Shown here one piece after another: positions 28,076-36,359 of a stretch of 64,000 nt of DNA. The notes under the pieces were generated by a model. That model searched no databases, was not told the DNA's origin, and saw nothing but the letters and a program-made list of their open reading frames with translations. The translations under genes were made by a program, and so were the position numbers. The DNA is taken from contig NZ_KB889967.1 of the NCBI RefSeq assembly GCF_000372885.1, forward strand, positions 1,980,655-2,044,654. Direction: 5' to 3'. The stretch's first letter is position 1. Each line of letters begins with the position of its first letter. The stretch is from Methyloversatilis thermotolerans (lineage in GTDB: Bacteria > Pseudomonadota > Gammaproteobacteria > Burkholderiales > Rhodocyclaceae).

Positions 28076-29101
28076 ATGTCGGACTTTCTGTCGCAGGAAG
28101 AGGTGGATGCCCTGCTCAAGGGCGTGACCGGTGAAACCGATGAGGCACCGCAGGAAGAGGATTCAGGCGGCATACGCTCGTACAACATCGGCACCCAGGA
28201 GCGCATCGTCCGCGGCCGGATGCCGACGCTGGAACTGATACACGAGCGCTTCGCGCGGTATCTCCGCATCGGCCTGTTCAATTTCATGCAGCGCAGCGCC
28301 GAGGTATCCATCGGCCCGATACGCGTACAGAAATACTCCGAATTCATCCGCAATCTGGTGGTGCCGACCAATCTGAATCTGGTGCAGGTCAAACCCTTGC
28401 GCGGTACCGGTCTCGTGGTGTTCGACCCCAATCTGGTGTTCCTGGTGATCGACAACATGTTCGGCGGAGACGGACGCTTTCATACCCGCGTCGAAGGGCG
28501 GGACTTCACCGCCACCGAACAGCGCATCATCCACGGCATGCTGGATGTGTTCTTTGCCGAGTACGAACGGTCATGGGAGCCGGTGTTCGCGATCAAGTTC
28601 GAATACGTCCGGTCGGAAATGAACTCGCAGTTCGCGAACATCGCGACACCGTCGGAAATCGTCGTGGCATCGACCTTCACCGTGGAACTGGGCGGCGTGT
28701 CCGCGGAGATGCATATCTGCCTCCCCTATTCCATGGTTGAACCCCTGCGCGACACCCTGAATTCCTCGATGCAGAGCGAAAGCGTCAATTCGGACAACCG
28801 CTGGATAAAGCTGCTGACGCGCCAGGTCCAGGACGCGTCGGTCGAGCTCACGATCAACCTCGGCGAAGGCTCCCTCACGCTGGGCGGCCTGAACAATCTA
28901 AAGGTCGGCGACATTGTTCCGATAACCATTCCAGAGACGGTCAAGGCCTCTGTCGATGGGATAGACGTGCTCGAATGCCACTACGGCATCCAGAACGGGC
29001 ATTACGCACTGCGCATCGAACGCTTCATGGCAGGCGAGGAGGAACTGATCGAACACGCCCTGAACATACGGGGCGCAGCACAGGGTGAGGAAGAATCATG
29101 A
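28076..29101 (+). CDS. fliM: Flagellar motor switch protein FliM
   Basis: The 341-residue C-ring protein has the N-terminal CheY-P-binding segment (MSDFLSQEEVDALLKGVTGE), the middle domain with GGxGR-like MFGGDGRFHTRVEGRDFTATE, and a C-terminal SpoA domain. It overlaps fliN by 4 bp. Confidence 0.98.
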   Translation: MSDFLSQEEVDALLKGVTGETDEAPQEEDSGGIRSYNIGTQERIVRGRMPTLELIHERFARYLRIGLFNFMQRSAEVSIGPIRVQKYSEFIRNLVVPTNLNLVQVKPLRGTGLVVFDPNLVFLVIDNMFGGDGRFHTRVEGRDFTATEQRIIHGMLDVFFAEYERSWEPVFAIKFEYVRSEMNSQFANIATPSEIVVASTFTVELGGVSAEMHICLPYSMVEPLRDTLNSSMQSESVNSDNRWIKLLTRQVQDASVELTINLGEGSLTLGGLNNLKVGDIVPITIPETVKASVDGIDVLECHYGIQNGHYALRIERFMAGEEELIEHALNIRGAAQGEEES

Positions 29102-29547
29102 GCGAAGCCGCTGCCGCAACCGAGGAGCCGATCAGCGAGGACGACTGGGCGGCCGCCATGGCCGAACAGACCACCGCGGACGAGGCGCTGGCCGAACTCG
29201 ACTCGTCGCAGGCTCAGCCGGACGCACAGCCGGCGAATATATTCCAGCAATTCGGGGAGAGCGCGAACAAGAGCGACGAAGGTCTGCGCGACTTCGAAAT
29301 GATCCTGGACATTCCGGTCCAGCTCACGGTCGAACTGGGCCGCACCCGGATCTCAATCCGCAACCTGCTTCAGCTCGGCCATGGTTCGGTCGTCGAACTC
29401 GATGGCATGGCGGGCGAGCCGATGGACGTGCTGGTCAATGGGACACTGATTGCACAGGGTGAGGTCGTGGTGGTGAACGACAAGTTCGGCATCCGCCTTA
29501 CCGACATCATCACGCCTTCCGAGCGCATGAAGAAGTTGAAGCGCTGA
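29098..29547 (+). CDS. fliN: Flagellar motor switch protein FliN
   Basis: The 149-residue protein has an acidic variable N-terminus and the SpoA domain (DFEMILDIPVQLTVELGRTRISIRNLLQLGHGSVVELDGMAGEPMDVLVNGTLIAQGEVVVVNDKFGIRLTDII). It completes the C-ring with FliG and FliM. A strong terminator follows, so fliO, fliP, fliQ and fliR, which usually come next, are not part of this unit and are not in the window. Confidence 0.97.
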   Translation: MSEAAAATEEPISEDDWAAAMAEQTTADEALAELDSSQAQPDAQPANIFQQFGESANKSDEGLRDFEMILDIPVQLTVELGRTRISIRNLLQLGHGSVVELDGMAGEPMDVLVNGTLIAQGEVVVVNDKFGIRLTDIITPSERMKKLKR

Positions 29548-29594
29548 GCGGCACCAACCCTCCTCCTGATTCGAGATGCAGGAATCAGGCTTCA

Positions 29595-29626
29595 GGGCGA
29601 TGCGAAGGCATCGCCCTTTTTCTTTT
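29595..29626 (+). terminator. Rho-independent terminator after fliN
   Basis: GGGCGATGC, loop GAAG and GCATCGCCC form a perfect 9-bp stem followed by TTTTTCTTTT. It closes the fli transcription unit 48 bases after fliN. Confidence 0.93.
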
Positions 29627-29653
29627 CTGATGTCCGCAGACGAAGGTGGACAT

Positions 29654-30457
29654 TCACCCCAGCCGCGGGCGACCCTCGCCGTCTATCAGAGGCAGCGTAC
29701 GGTCACTTTCGTCCTTCAGTCCGACCCCGGTCAGTTGCAGGATGTCGGCCTGCTGCATGAGCCAGTTCAGGCGATAGGCGGCCGCGCCATAGGGCTGCCC
29801 TTCCGGCCTCACGTTCGAAATGCAGTTGCGTTCAGCGTCCGAGCGCCCGACGCGAGGCGCCCAGGTCAGGTAGATGCCAAGGCTGTCGGGCGAACTGAGT
29901 CCCGGCCGTTCGCCGATCAGCATGGCGACCATGCGCGCGCCCAGCGCCTCGCCGACCTCGTCAGCCAGCGCCACGCGCGCCTGTGTCGCGATCACCACCG
30001 GAGCAATGCACCAGTGGCCGGGCAGCATCGGGTAGAGCGCACTCAATAACGGCACGGCATGCCGCGCCACCGCAGCGGATGACAGGCCGTCACCGATCAC
30101 GATGGCCAGATCGCATCCCTGATCGCGCAGACTTTCCAGCCTCTGCCGGTCGTCCGGATCGAGCCGTCGTCCAAGGTCAGGACGCCTGAGATAGGTTTCC
30201 CGGTTGTCGGCCCGACTTTTCACAGGCAAGGCGGGCCAGCCCTGCGCATTCAGCTCCGCTGCCAGCGCCCCGACATCCAGCGGTGTGTGGATGGCATCGC
30301 GCGCCAGGGCATGAGCCAGACCGAAGCCCAGGGTTTCCGATGTGGGCACCGACGCACCGACACGTCCGAGACCGATGCGCGCCGAAGTCCAGGTGCGCCA
30401 CAGCGCCCAGGTGTCTGCATCCTTGACCGCTGTGCGCGTATTGTCTGCTTTCGCCAT
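29654..30457 (-). CDS. eutC: Ethanolamine ammonia-lyase small subunit EutC
   Basis: The 267-residue subunit works with EutB to split ethanolamine into acetaldehyde and ammonia using adenosylcobalamin. Family motifs include TSARIGLGRVGASVPTSETLGFGLAHALARDAIHTPLD, the conserved VIGDGLSS and GERPGLSSPDSLGIYLTW. The ATG at 30457 (MAKADNTRTAV) was preferred to an upstream one because the extra residues are of no recognisable kind. It is separated from eutB by a porin gene, an unusual arrangement. Confidence 0.93.
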   Translation of the reverse strand: MAKADNTRTAVKDADTWALWRTWTSARIGLGRVGASVPTSETLGFGLAHALARDAIHTPLDVGALAAELNAQGWPALPVKSRADNRETYLRRPDLGRRLDPDDRQRLESLRDQGCDLAIVIGDGLSSAAVARHAVPLLSALYPMLPGHWCIAPVVIATQARVALADEVGEALGARMVAMLIGERPGLSSPDSLGIYLTWAPRVGRSDAERNCISNVRPEGQPYGAAAYRLNWLMQQADILQLTGVGLKDESDRTLPLIDGEGRPRLG

Positions 30458-30512
30458 CTGTCTATCCGTTCCGGTACATGCGGGCGCTTCATTGCGCCCG
30501 CGATGTGCCCGA

Positions 30513-31346
30513 TCAGAATGCCTTGGTGATGTTCGCGAAGACAATGTCACGCGCGATGTCTGAATCTCCGCTGCTCTTGCCCAGACTCAGGAAGTCCTTG
30601 TAGGCATTCGGTTCGTTGGTGGCCGAATAGAACAGGCCGGCCGACCAGCCCTGCGGCAGCGCCTTGGTCACACCGACCTTGTAGTAGGTGATGTCGAGGC
30701 CGGTCGAGTTGCGCACGATCTGGCGACCGATCTGGCCACTCAGGTTCCAGCCCTCGGCGATGTCGTAGCTCGCGTTCAGTTCGTAGTAATGCGAGCCGCG
30801 CGTGTTGCCGGTGACCCCTGCCGTTAAATCCCCTGCGAATCCGCCGTTGACCGGTGAGTTGTCCGTGTCCCACCCGAAATACTCGGTCAGCGTACGACCG
30901 GTCTTGAAGGTAAGCCATTCGTAGTTCAGCGCAATATAGGCCTCCGCGGTGTCGAGGCGATTGCTGGGAGTTCCGGCAAAGGATGAGTCGTTCCAGTTGG
31001 CGCCCGGATAAACATAGTAAATGGCACCGACATCGATATTGAACTTCTCGGCTACCGTAAAGCGATAACCGCCATAGAAGTCGGTTTCCACCGACGCGCC
31101 CGGCAGCCACTCGTCGGACACATTGGACACGAAGAAGCCGGCATAGAACCCCGACTTGTGCGCTGCCTCGATGCTGAACTGCAGCGCCGGACCGCCCCAG
31201 GTCTGCGACTGGCCGCGGAAGATGTAGTCGCTGACCAGGCCGATGCTCATCGGCACCGTCCAGTCGGACTCGGGTTCCGCTGCGTGAGCGGCGGGCAGGA
31301 CCAGCAGTCCGGCCGCCAGCATGGAGAGGGCGGTATTTTTCTTCAT
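30513..31346 (-). CDS. TorF family putative porin (Gcw_chp outer membrane protein)
   Basis: The 277-residue protein has a clear signal peptide (MKKNTALSMLAAGLLVLPAAHA). The mature part is beta-barrel-like with alternating hydrophobic residues and the family phrases GLVSDYIFRGQSQTWGGPALQ, GFYAGFFVSNV and ETDFYGGYRF. The ATG at 31346 has a good ribosome site (AGGAGAACTTC). An ATG at 31388 overlaps the eutB stop and would place 14 residues before the signal peptide. It lies between eutB and eutC, so it may let ethanolamine or a related amine cross the outer membrane; that is inference from position. Confidence 0.82.
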   Translation of the reverse strand: MKKNTALSMLAAGLLVLPAAHAAEPESDWTVPMSIGLVSDYIFRGQSQTWGGPALQFSIEAAHKSGFYAGFFVSNVSDEWLPGASVETDFYGGYRFTVAEKFNIDVGAIYYVYPGANWNDSSFAGTPSNRLDTAEAYIALNYEWLTFKTGRTLTEYFGWDTDNSPVNGGFAGDLTAGVTGNTRGSHYYELNASYDIAEGWNLSGQIGRQIVRNSTGLDITYYKVGVTKALPQGWSAGLFYSATNEPNAYKDFLSLGKSSGDSDIARDIVFANITKAF

Positions 31347-31384
31347 GAAGTTCTCCTGATGGATTGAAGGGGTAAGAAACGTTT

Positions 31385-32791
31385 TCATGCCGCCTTGTAT
31401 GACGGCAGCGCAGCGAGGCGGCTGAAGCCATCGACCAGCTGGCGGCCACTTCCAGCAAGAAGCTCGCCAGCGGCATCGGTCAGGCCCATGGACTGCAGCC
31501 AGCGCTCGAATTCGGGCGCACGCTTCAGTCCCAGCGTGCGGCGCAGGAACAGTGCGTCATGGAATGAGGTGCTCTGGTAATTCAGCATGATGTCGTCCGC
31601 GCCGGGTACCCCGATCACGAACGGAATGCCTGCCGCCCCGAGCAGCACCAGCAGCGTGTCCATGTCATCCTGGTCCGCTTCCGCATGATTGGTATAGCAG
31701 ACATCGCAGCCGAGCGGCAGGCCGAGCAGCTTGCCGCAGAAGTGATCCTCGAGCCCGGCACGGATGATCTGCTTGCCGTCATAGAGGTACTCCGGCCCGA
31801 TGAAGCCGACCACCGTGTTGATCAGCAGCGGCAGGTAGCGGCGGGCCACTGCGTAGGCGCGCGCCTCGCAGGTCTGCTGGTCCACGCCGTGATGCGCATT
31901 GGCCGACAGCGCGCTTCCCTGGCCGGTCTCGAAATACATGACATTGTCGCCGACCGTGCCGCGCTTGAGCGACCGCGCGGCATCATGCGCCTCATCGAGT
32001 ATCGACAGGCTGACGCCGAAGGAGCTGTTGGTCTTCTCGGTTCCACCGACCGACTGGAAAACCAGGTCAACCGGCGCCCCCTGTTCGATCAGCTTGACCG
32101 TGTTCGTCACATGGGTCAGCACACAGCTCTGGGTCGGAATGTCGAAGCGCTGTATCAGCTCATCCAGCATGGCGAGCAGGTTGGCGATGGCCGGCAGACT
32201 GTCCGACGCCGGATTGATGCCGATCACCGCATCACCCGCGCCGCACAGCAGGCCATCCAGCGTGGACGCCGCAACGCCGCGCAGGTCGTCCGTCGGATGG
32301 TTGGGCTGCAGACGCACCGCCAGGTGGCCGGGCAGCCCTATGGTGTTGCGGAAGCGGGTCACGACACGGCACTTGCGCGCGACGGCGATGAGGTCCTGAT
32401 TGCGCATGAGCTTGCTCACCGCCGCCGCCATTTCCGGCGTGATGCCGGGTGACAGCGCAGCCAGCGCATCGGCATCGGTCGCATCGTCGAGCAGCCACTC
32501 CCTGAAGCCCCCCACGGTGAGGTGGGATACCGGCGCGAAGGCGTCGCGGTCGTGGCTGTCGATGATGAGGCGGGTGATCTCGTCTTCCTCGTAGGGCACC
32601 AGTGCCTCGGTCAGAAAAGTGGCGAGCGGAATGTCGGCCAGCGCGTGGCGGGCGGCGACCCGGCGCAGCGCCGAGCCGGCCGCCACACCGGCCAGCACGT
32701 CGCCGGAACGCGGCGGACTGGCGCAGGCCATGACCGTCTTCAGGTCGGGGAAGCTGAAACTTTCCCCGCCCACCATCACGCGATAGGCCAT
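31385..32791 (-). CDS. eutB: Ethanolamine ammonia-lyase large subunit EutB
   Basis: The 468-residue subunit forms the TIM barrel that holds the substrate. Conserved pieces include VGGESFSFPDLKTVMACASPPRSGDVLAGVAA, GLPGHLAVRLQPNHPTDDLRG, DAVIGINPASDS, FQSVGGTEKTNSSFGV, NVMYFETGQGSALSANAHHGVDQQTCEARAY and CDVCYTNHAEADQDDMDTLL. It follows the permease gene by 11 bp. No microcompartment shell genes are in the neighbourhood, so this is the simple cytosolic ethanolamine pathway seen in pseudomonads and related bacteria. Confidence 0.97.
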   Translation of the reverse strand: MAYRVMVGGESFSFPDLKTVMACASPPRSGDVLAGVAAGSALRRVAARHALADIPLATFLTEALVPYEEDEITRLIIDSHDRDAFAPVSHLTVGGFREWLLDDATDADALAALSPGITPEMAAAVSKLMRNQDLIAVARKCRVVTRFRNTIGLPGHLAVRLQPNHPTDDLRGVAASTLDGLLCGAGDAVIGINPASDSLPAIANLLAMLDELIQRFDIPTQSCVLTHVTNTVKLIEQGAPVDLVFQSVGGTEKTNSSFGVSLSILDEAHDAARSLKRGTVGDNVMYFETGQGSALSANAHHGVDQQTCEARAYAVARRYLPLLINTVVGFIGPEYLYDGKQIIRAGLEDHFCGKLLGLPLGCDVCYTNHAEADQDDMDTLLVLLGAAGIPFVIGVPGADDIMLNYQSTSFHDALFLRRTLGLKRAPEFERWLQSMGLTDAAGELLAGSGRQLVDGFSRLAALPSYKAA

Positions 32792-32802
32792 GTCATCCCT
32801 CC

Positions 32803-34206
32803 TCAGCGGCTACCCGCCAGCATGGCATCTTCCGGTGCGTCGGCACGTTGCTGGCCGGTCAGGAAATAATACGCGGCAGCGATCGCGAACAGGCCAAGGA
32901 ACACCGCCGCAAGCAGCGTGTTGAACCACACCATGGCACCGAGGCAGAACACGCCGAGCGCCAGCGCAATGGCCGGGAACAGCGGATAGAACGGTGCGCG
33001 ATATGGCCGTTCGAGCTTGGGCTCGGCGGCACGCAGCTTGAACAGGGACGCCATGGACATGATGTACATGACGATGGCGCCGAATACCGACATGGTCACG
33101 ATGTTCGCCGTCAGCGTCTGGCCCCCGAAAGTGATCCAGGAGTCGCTGAATATGGCGGCCACCCCGACTACGCCACCGGCGAGCAGCGCGCGATGCGGCG
33201 TCTTGAAGCGCGGGCTGAGTGCGGCGAAATAGCCCGGCAGGTAGCCGGCGCGCGCCAGCGCGAATATCTGCCGCGAGTAGCCCATGATGATGCCGTGGAA
33301 GGACGCGATGAGCCCGAACAGACCGATCCACACCAGCATGTGCAGCCAGCCGCTGTTCTCGCCCACGACCATCTTCATGGCCTGCGGCAGCGGATCGTTG
33401 ATGTTGGCGATGGTGCGCCAGTCGCCCACGCCGCCGGCGAATATCATCACGCCGAAAGCCAGCGTGAGCAGCGTGAGGATGCCGGCAATATAGGCGATCG
33501 GAATGGTGCGCTTGGGGTCGCGCGCTTCCTCGGCCGCCATGGCTGCCCCCTCGATCGCAAGGAAAAACCAGATCGCGAACGGCACCGACGCAAAGATGCC
33601 CGCCAGCGCGACACCTGAAAATTCGTTCTGACCGGCCCAGCCATTGGCGACGAAGTTCGTCAGGCTCCAGCCGGGAGCGACGATGCCCATGAACAGCAGC
33701 AATTCGAAGATGGCGAGCACCGTCACGAACAGCTCGAAGGTCGCGGCGATGCTCACGCCCAGCCAGTTCAGCCCGATGAACACGACATAGGCGCCCAGCG
33801 CGACCATCTTTGGATCCAGGCTGGGAAACTGGACGTTCAGGTAGGCACCGATGGCGAGCGCGATGGCCGGCGGTGCGAACACGAATTCGACCAGTGTGGC
33901 AAACCCCGCCACGAAGCCGCCAAAGGGCCCGAAGGCGCGTCGCGCATAGGCGAACGGCCCGCCGGCATGAGGAATCGCCGTCGACAGTTCGGTGAAACTG
34001 AAGATGAAGGTGGCGTACATCGCGGCGACCAGAACCGTCGCAACGAGAAAGCCGAGGGTGCCGGCGGTGTTCCAGCCATAGCTCCAGCCGAAGTACTCGC
34101 CCGAAATCACCAGGCCGACGGCGATGCCCCACAGTTGCAGCGGCCCCAGAACCTTTTTCAGCGCATGCGGGCTGCCGCTGCCCGTGGCCTCTTGTATCAA
34201 TGACAT
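32803..34206 (-). CDS. eat: Ethanolamine permease (APC superfamily)
   Basis: The 467-residue inner-membrane protein has about twelve hydrophobic helices and the family start LKKVLGPLQLWGIAVGLVISGEYFGWSYGWNTAGTLGF. Also visible are AMYATFIFSFTELSTAIPHAGGPFAYARRAFGP and FLAIEGAAMAAEEARDPKRTIPIAYIAGI. I chose the ATG at 34206 because a strong ribosome site (GGGAGAG) precedes it. It is the first gene of the unit permease-eutB-porin-eutC and is divergent from an AraC regulator. Confidence 0.93.
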   Translation of the reverse strand: MSLIQEATGSGSPHALKKVLGPLQLWGIAVGLVISGEYFGWSYGWNTAGTLGFLVATVLVAAMYATFIFSFTELSTAIPHAGGPFAYARRAFGPFGGFVAGFATLVEFVFAPPAIALAIGAYLNVQFPSLDPKMVALGAYVVFIGLNWLGVSIAATFELFVTVLAIFELLLFMGIVAPGWSLTNFVANGWAGQNEFSGVALAGIFASVPFAIWFFLAIEGAAMAAEEARDPKRTIPIAYIAGILTLLTLAFGVMIFAGGVGDWRTIANINDPLPQAMKMVVGENSGWLHMLVWIGLFGLIASFHGIIMGYSRQIFALARAGYLPGYFAALSPRFKTPHRALLAGGVVGVAAIFSDSWITFGGQTLTANIVTMSVFGAIVMYIMSMASLFKLRAAEPKLERPYRAPFYPLFPAIALALGVFCLGAMVWFNTLLAAVFLGLFAIAAAYYFLTGQQRADAPEDAMLAGSR

Positions 34207-34281
34207 GGTGAGTGCTCTCCCTGTACCGTCCCGCAGATCGCGGAACCTGCCAGTCATTCGATCATCCTCGGCCTCCACCGG

Positions 34282-34332
34282 ACTATCCGGAATCGGAAAA
34301 CCCGCCGCAGCGCACTATCCGGAATCGGAAAA
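34282..34332. promoter_or_regulatory. Two direct repeats, likely AraC-regulator operator
   Basis: ACTATCCGGAATCGGAAAA occurs twice, at 34282-34300 and 34314-34332, as exact 19-base direct repeats. The repeat distance is 32 bases, about three helical turns. They lie between the divergent ethanolamine permease and AraC-family genes. Direct repeats on one face of the helix are the usual binding layout for AraC-type activators. Confidence 0.75.
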
Positions 34333-34424
34333 TCGATCCGGAGCGGCCTGGCACGGCGGATGCTAAGTGCCTGCAATCACGGTACATTCCTGTTCGCGCG
34401 AGCGACAGGAGGAGAAGGACCATA

Positions 34425-35441
34425 ATGGGACAAGACTTCGCGCCAGCCACGTCCGGTGATCATGCTCGCAGAAGCGGACCGGACGCCGGTATCCGCGTCT
34501 GCCGCAGCGACGATGTCGCCGAACACGCGGACAACATTTCGCGCTGGCATCAGGAATACGAGCAATTGTCGGGGGGGGTGTTCGCCGGCTGCATACGGGA
34601 AATGCTGAGCGAAGAAGGTCCGCGGCTGCAGGTGTTCCACGAATACACCGAACAGGAAACAAGCCAGCAGTGCGGCCCCTGGTCCGGATCGGTCTGGATG
34701 GGGCTGCCCGATCTTTCGCGCACCGGCGAAGTGCGCTTCTGCGGTCGACCGCACAACGATGGTGTGCATCTGATGATGGCGCGCGCGAGCAGCGGCTTCA
34801 CGCTGCGCACGCCGCGCGACTTCGGCATCTATGGCATCGTCGCGGACGAAGGCTGGCTGGCCTCGCGACTGGACGGGCGTCACGGCCGGCGACTGGAGCA
34901 GTTGCTGACCCACGGTTCGGTCGCCAGCCGCGCACTCAGCCCCGCCCGGCACAGTGAATTGTGCTTCCTGATCGAGGGGCTGCTCGATCCCGCCGGCGTC
35001 CGCAGCGAGACCGGCGATCTGTGCACCGAGCTCGTAGACCTCCTGCTGGACAGTCTGGGCGATCAACCCCAGCCCTCTGCGCGCACCGTGCTCGAGCAAC
35101 GGCGTTTCGACGTCGTGATGCAGGCGCGCCGGCTGGCGCTGCATCCGGATATCGCAGTGGATGGCGTGGATCAGTTGTGCGAACGCCTGCACGTCACGCG
35201 CCGAACGCTGCAGAACCACTTCAACAGCGTGGTGGGCATGTCGCCCAAGGACTACCTGAAGCGCGTCCGCCTGAATGCGGTCCGGCGCGAGCTGCAGCAT
35301 GGCTGCGATCCGGCCCGCTGCGTGCACGACATCGCCATGCACTGGGGCTTCTGGCACCTGGGACACTTCTCGCATGACTACCGCGAACTGTTCGGCGAAT
35401 TGCCCTCGCAGACACTGAAGCGATCGCTCGCGGGCGTTTGA
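34425..35441 (+). CDS. AraC-family transcriptional regulator (EutR-like)
   Basis: The 338-residue protein has an N-terminal sensing domain (about 20-230) and a C-terminal AraC DNA-binding domain with two helix-turn-helices (about 235-335: VDQLCERLHVTRRTLQNHFNSVVGMSPKDYLKRVRLNAVRREL, then VHDIAMHWGFWHLGHFSHDYRELFGELPS). The FWHLGHF phrase is typical of EutR-like members. The start at 34425 has a strong ribosome site (AGGAGGAGAAGG). By position it should activate the divergent ethanolamine operon. Confidence 0.87.
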   Translation: MGQDFAPATSGDHARRSGPDAGIRVCRSDDVAEHADNISRWHQEYEQLSGGVFAGCIREMLSEEGPRLQVFHEYTEQETSQQCGPWSGSVWMGLPDLSRTGEVRFCGRPHNDGVHLMMARASSGFTLRTPRDFGIYGIVADEGWLASRLDGRHGRRLEQLLTHGSVASRALSPARHSELCFLIEGLLDPAGVRSETGDLCTELVDLLLDSLGDQPQPSARTVLEQRRFDVVMQARRLALHPDIAVDGVDQLCERLHVTRRTLQNHFNSVVGMSPKDYLKRVRLNAVRRELQHGCDPARCVHDIAMHWGFWHLGHFSHDYRELFGELPSQTLKRSLAGV

Positions 35442-35528
35442 AGGGACCGGGGCCCAAGGAAGGGCTAGGGTCAGGGGGGAACAGTGCCATTCTCGTGAGG
35501 GTCCTCGCAGCGTTCGGCGTGCCCCTGT

Positions 35529-36086
35529 CAGTGCGTGGCTGCGCCTCAAACCACGCCGCGTCATCGAGGAGCTTTTGTTCGTGGCTGCGCCACGAACACC
35601 GCCCCGGAACTCATCAAGGGCTTTTGTTCGTGGCTGTGCCACGAACACCGCCCCGGTACTCCTCAAGGGCTTTTGTTCGTGGCTGCGCCACGAACGCCGC
35701 CCCGGAAATCCTCAAGGGCTTTTGTTCGTGGCTGCGCCACGAACGCCGCCCCGGTACTCCTCAAGGGCTTTTGTTCGTGGCTGCGCCACGAACGCCGCCC
35801 CGGTACTCCCCAAGGGCTTTTGTTCGTGGCTGCGCCACGAACGCCGCCCCGGTACTCCCCAAGGGCTTTTGTTCGTGGCTGCGCCACGAACGCCGCCCCG
35901 GAACTCATCAAGGGCTTTTGTTCGTGGCTGCGCCACGAACACCGCCCCGGAACTCATCAAGGGCTTTTGTTCGTGGCTGCGCCACGAACACCGCCCCGGA
36001 ACTCATCAAGGGCTTTTGTTCGTGGCTGCGCCACGAACGCCGCCCCGGAAATCCATGAGGCTTTTGTTTGTGGCGCAGCCACAAAC
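35529..36086. repeat. 49-bp tandem repeat array of palindromic hairpin units
   Basis: Ten units of exactly 49 bp begin with CTTTTGTTCG at 35572, 35621, 35670, 35719, 35768, 35817, 35866, 35915, 35964 and 36013. A shortened divergent unit starts at 36061 and a degenerate one at about 35529. Every full unit carries a perfect or near-perfect inverted repeat: GTTCGTGGC, loop TGC, GCCACGAAC. Between hairpins is a variable linker of the type CCGCCCCGG(A/T)A..CAAGGG. The linker variants recur in blocks (35817 and 35866 units alike; 35915, 35964 alike), as expected from unit duplication. The final hairpin has compensated changes (GTTTGTGGC/GCCACAAAC), so pairing has been kept. Because 49 is not a multiple of three, all frames stay open; I do not consider the array protein-coding. 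Confidence 0.95.
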
Positions 36087-36115
36087 AAAAAGGGCGACCG
36101 CTCTCGCAGTCGCCC
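36086..36115 (-). terminator. Terminator of the 42-residue peptide gene
   Basis: On the minus strand GGGCGAC, a 10-base loop and GTCGCCC form a 7-bp stem followed by TTTTT. It lies 34 bases after the small gene's stop and borders the hairpin array. Confidence 0.85.
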
Positions 36116-36149
36116 CTCGCACATCTGTCTCACGACAGTTGTGCGGCAA

Positions 36150-36278
36150 TCAGGTCTTCGGCTTTTCCGCCTGGGAGCTCTGGGGTTTGGCGTCGCCGTG
36201 CTTTTCGCCCGGGCAGGCAAGAACAGCGCTGGACGACGCAAACATCGCCAGCCCCAGCAGGATCGCGAGACGTTTCAT
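36150..36278 (-). CDS. Small exported peptide, 42 residues
   Basis: An ATG at 36278 with an excellent ribosome site (AAGGAGGTGATCCGTG) opens a 42-residue protein. It starts MKRLAILLGLAMFASSSAVL, a signal peptide likely cleaved before or at Ala-Cys, and continues ACPGEKHGDAKPQSSQAEKPKT to the stop. The mature part would be only about 21 residues, hydrophilic, with one Cys. The Cys directly after the signal might be a lipid anchor, although the box (VLAC) is only a fair lipobox. Ribosome site, signal peptide and terminator together make it a real gene. I do not recognise a family. Confidence 0.75.
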   Translation of the reverse strand: MKRLAILLGLAMFASSSAVLACPGEKHGDAKPQSSQAEKPKT

Positions 36279-36359
36279 CACGGATCACCTCCTTTCGTGG
36301 TTAGGAAGCCTTTACGATAGGCGCTGTCACTGACCGAATCAAGCGAGGATTGTCGCCAG

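Noticed and set aside
35572-36060. CRISPR array
   Set aside because: The whole 49-bp unit is repeated, with only small linker differences; there are no unique spacers and no cas genes.
35438-36333. Long open frames in several phases across the 49-bp array, giving repeat proteins with a 49-residue period
   Set aside because: All frames stay open only because the unit is stop-free and 49 is not a multiple of three. No ribosome site, start or domain supports any of them, and the conserved feature is DNA pairing, not a reading frame.
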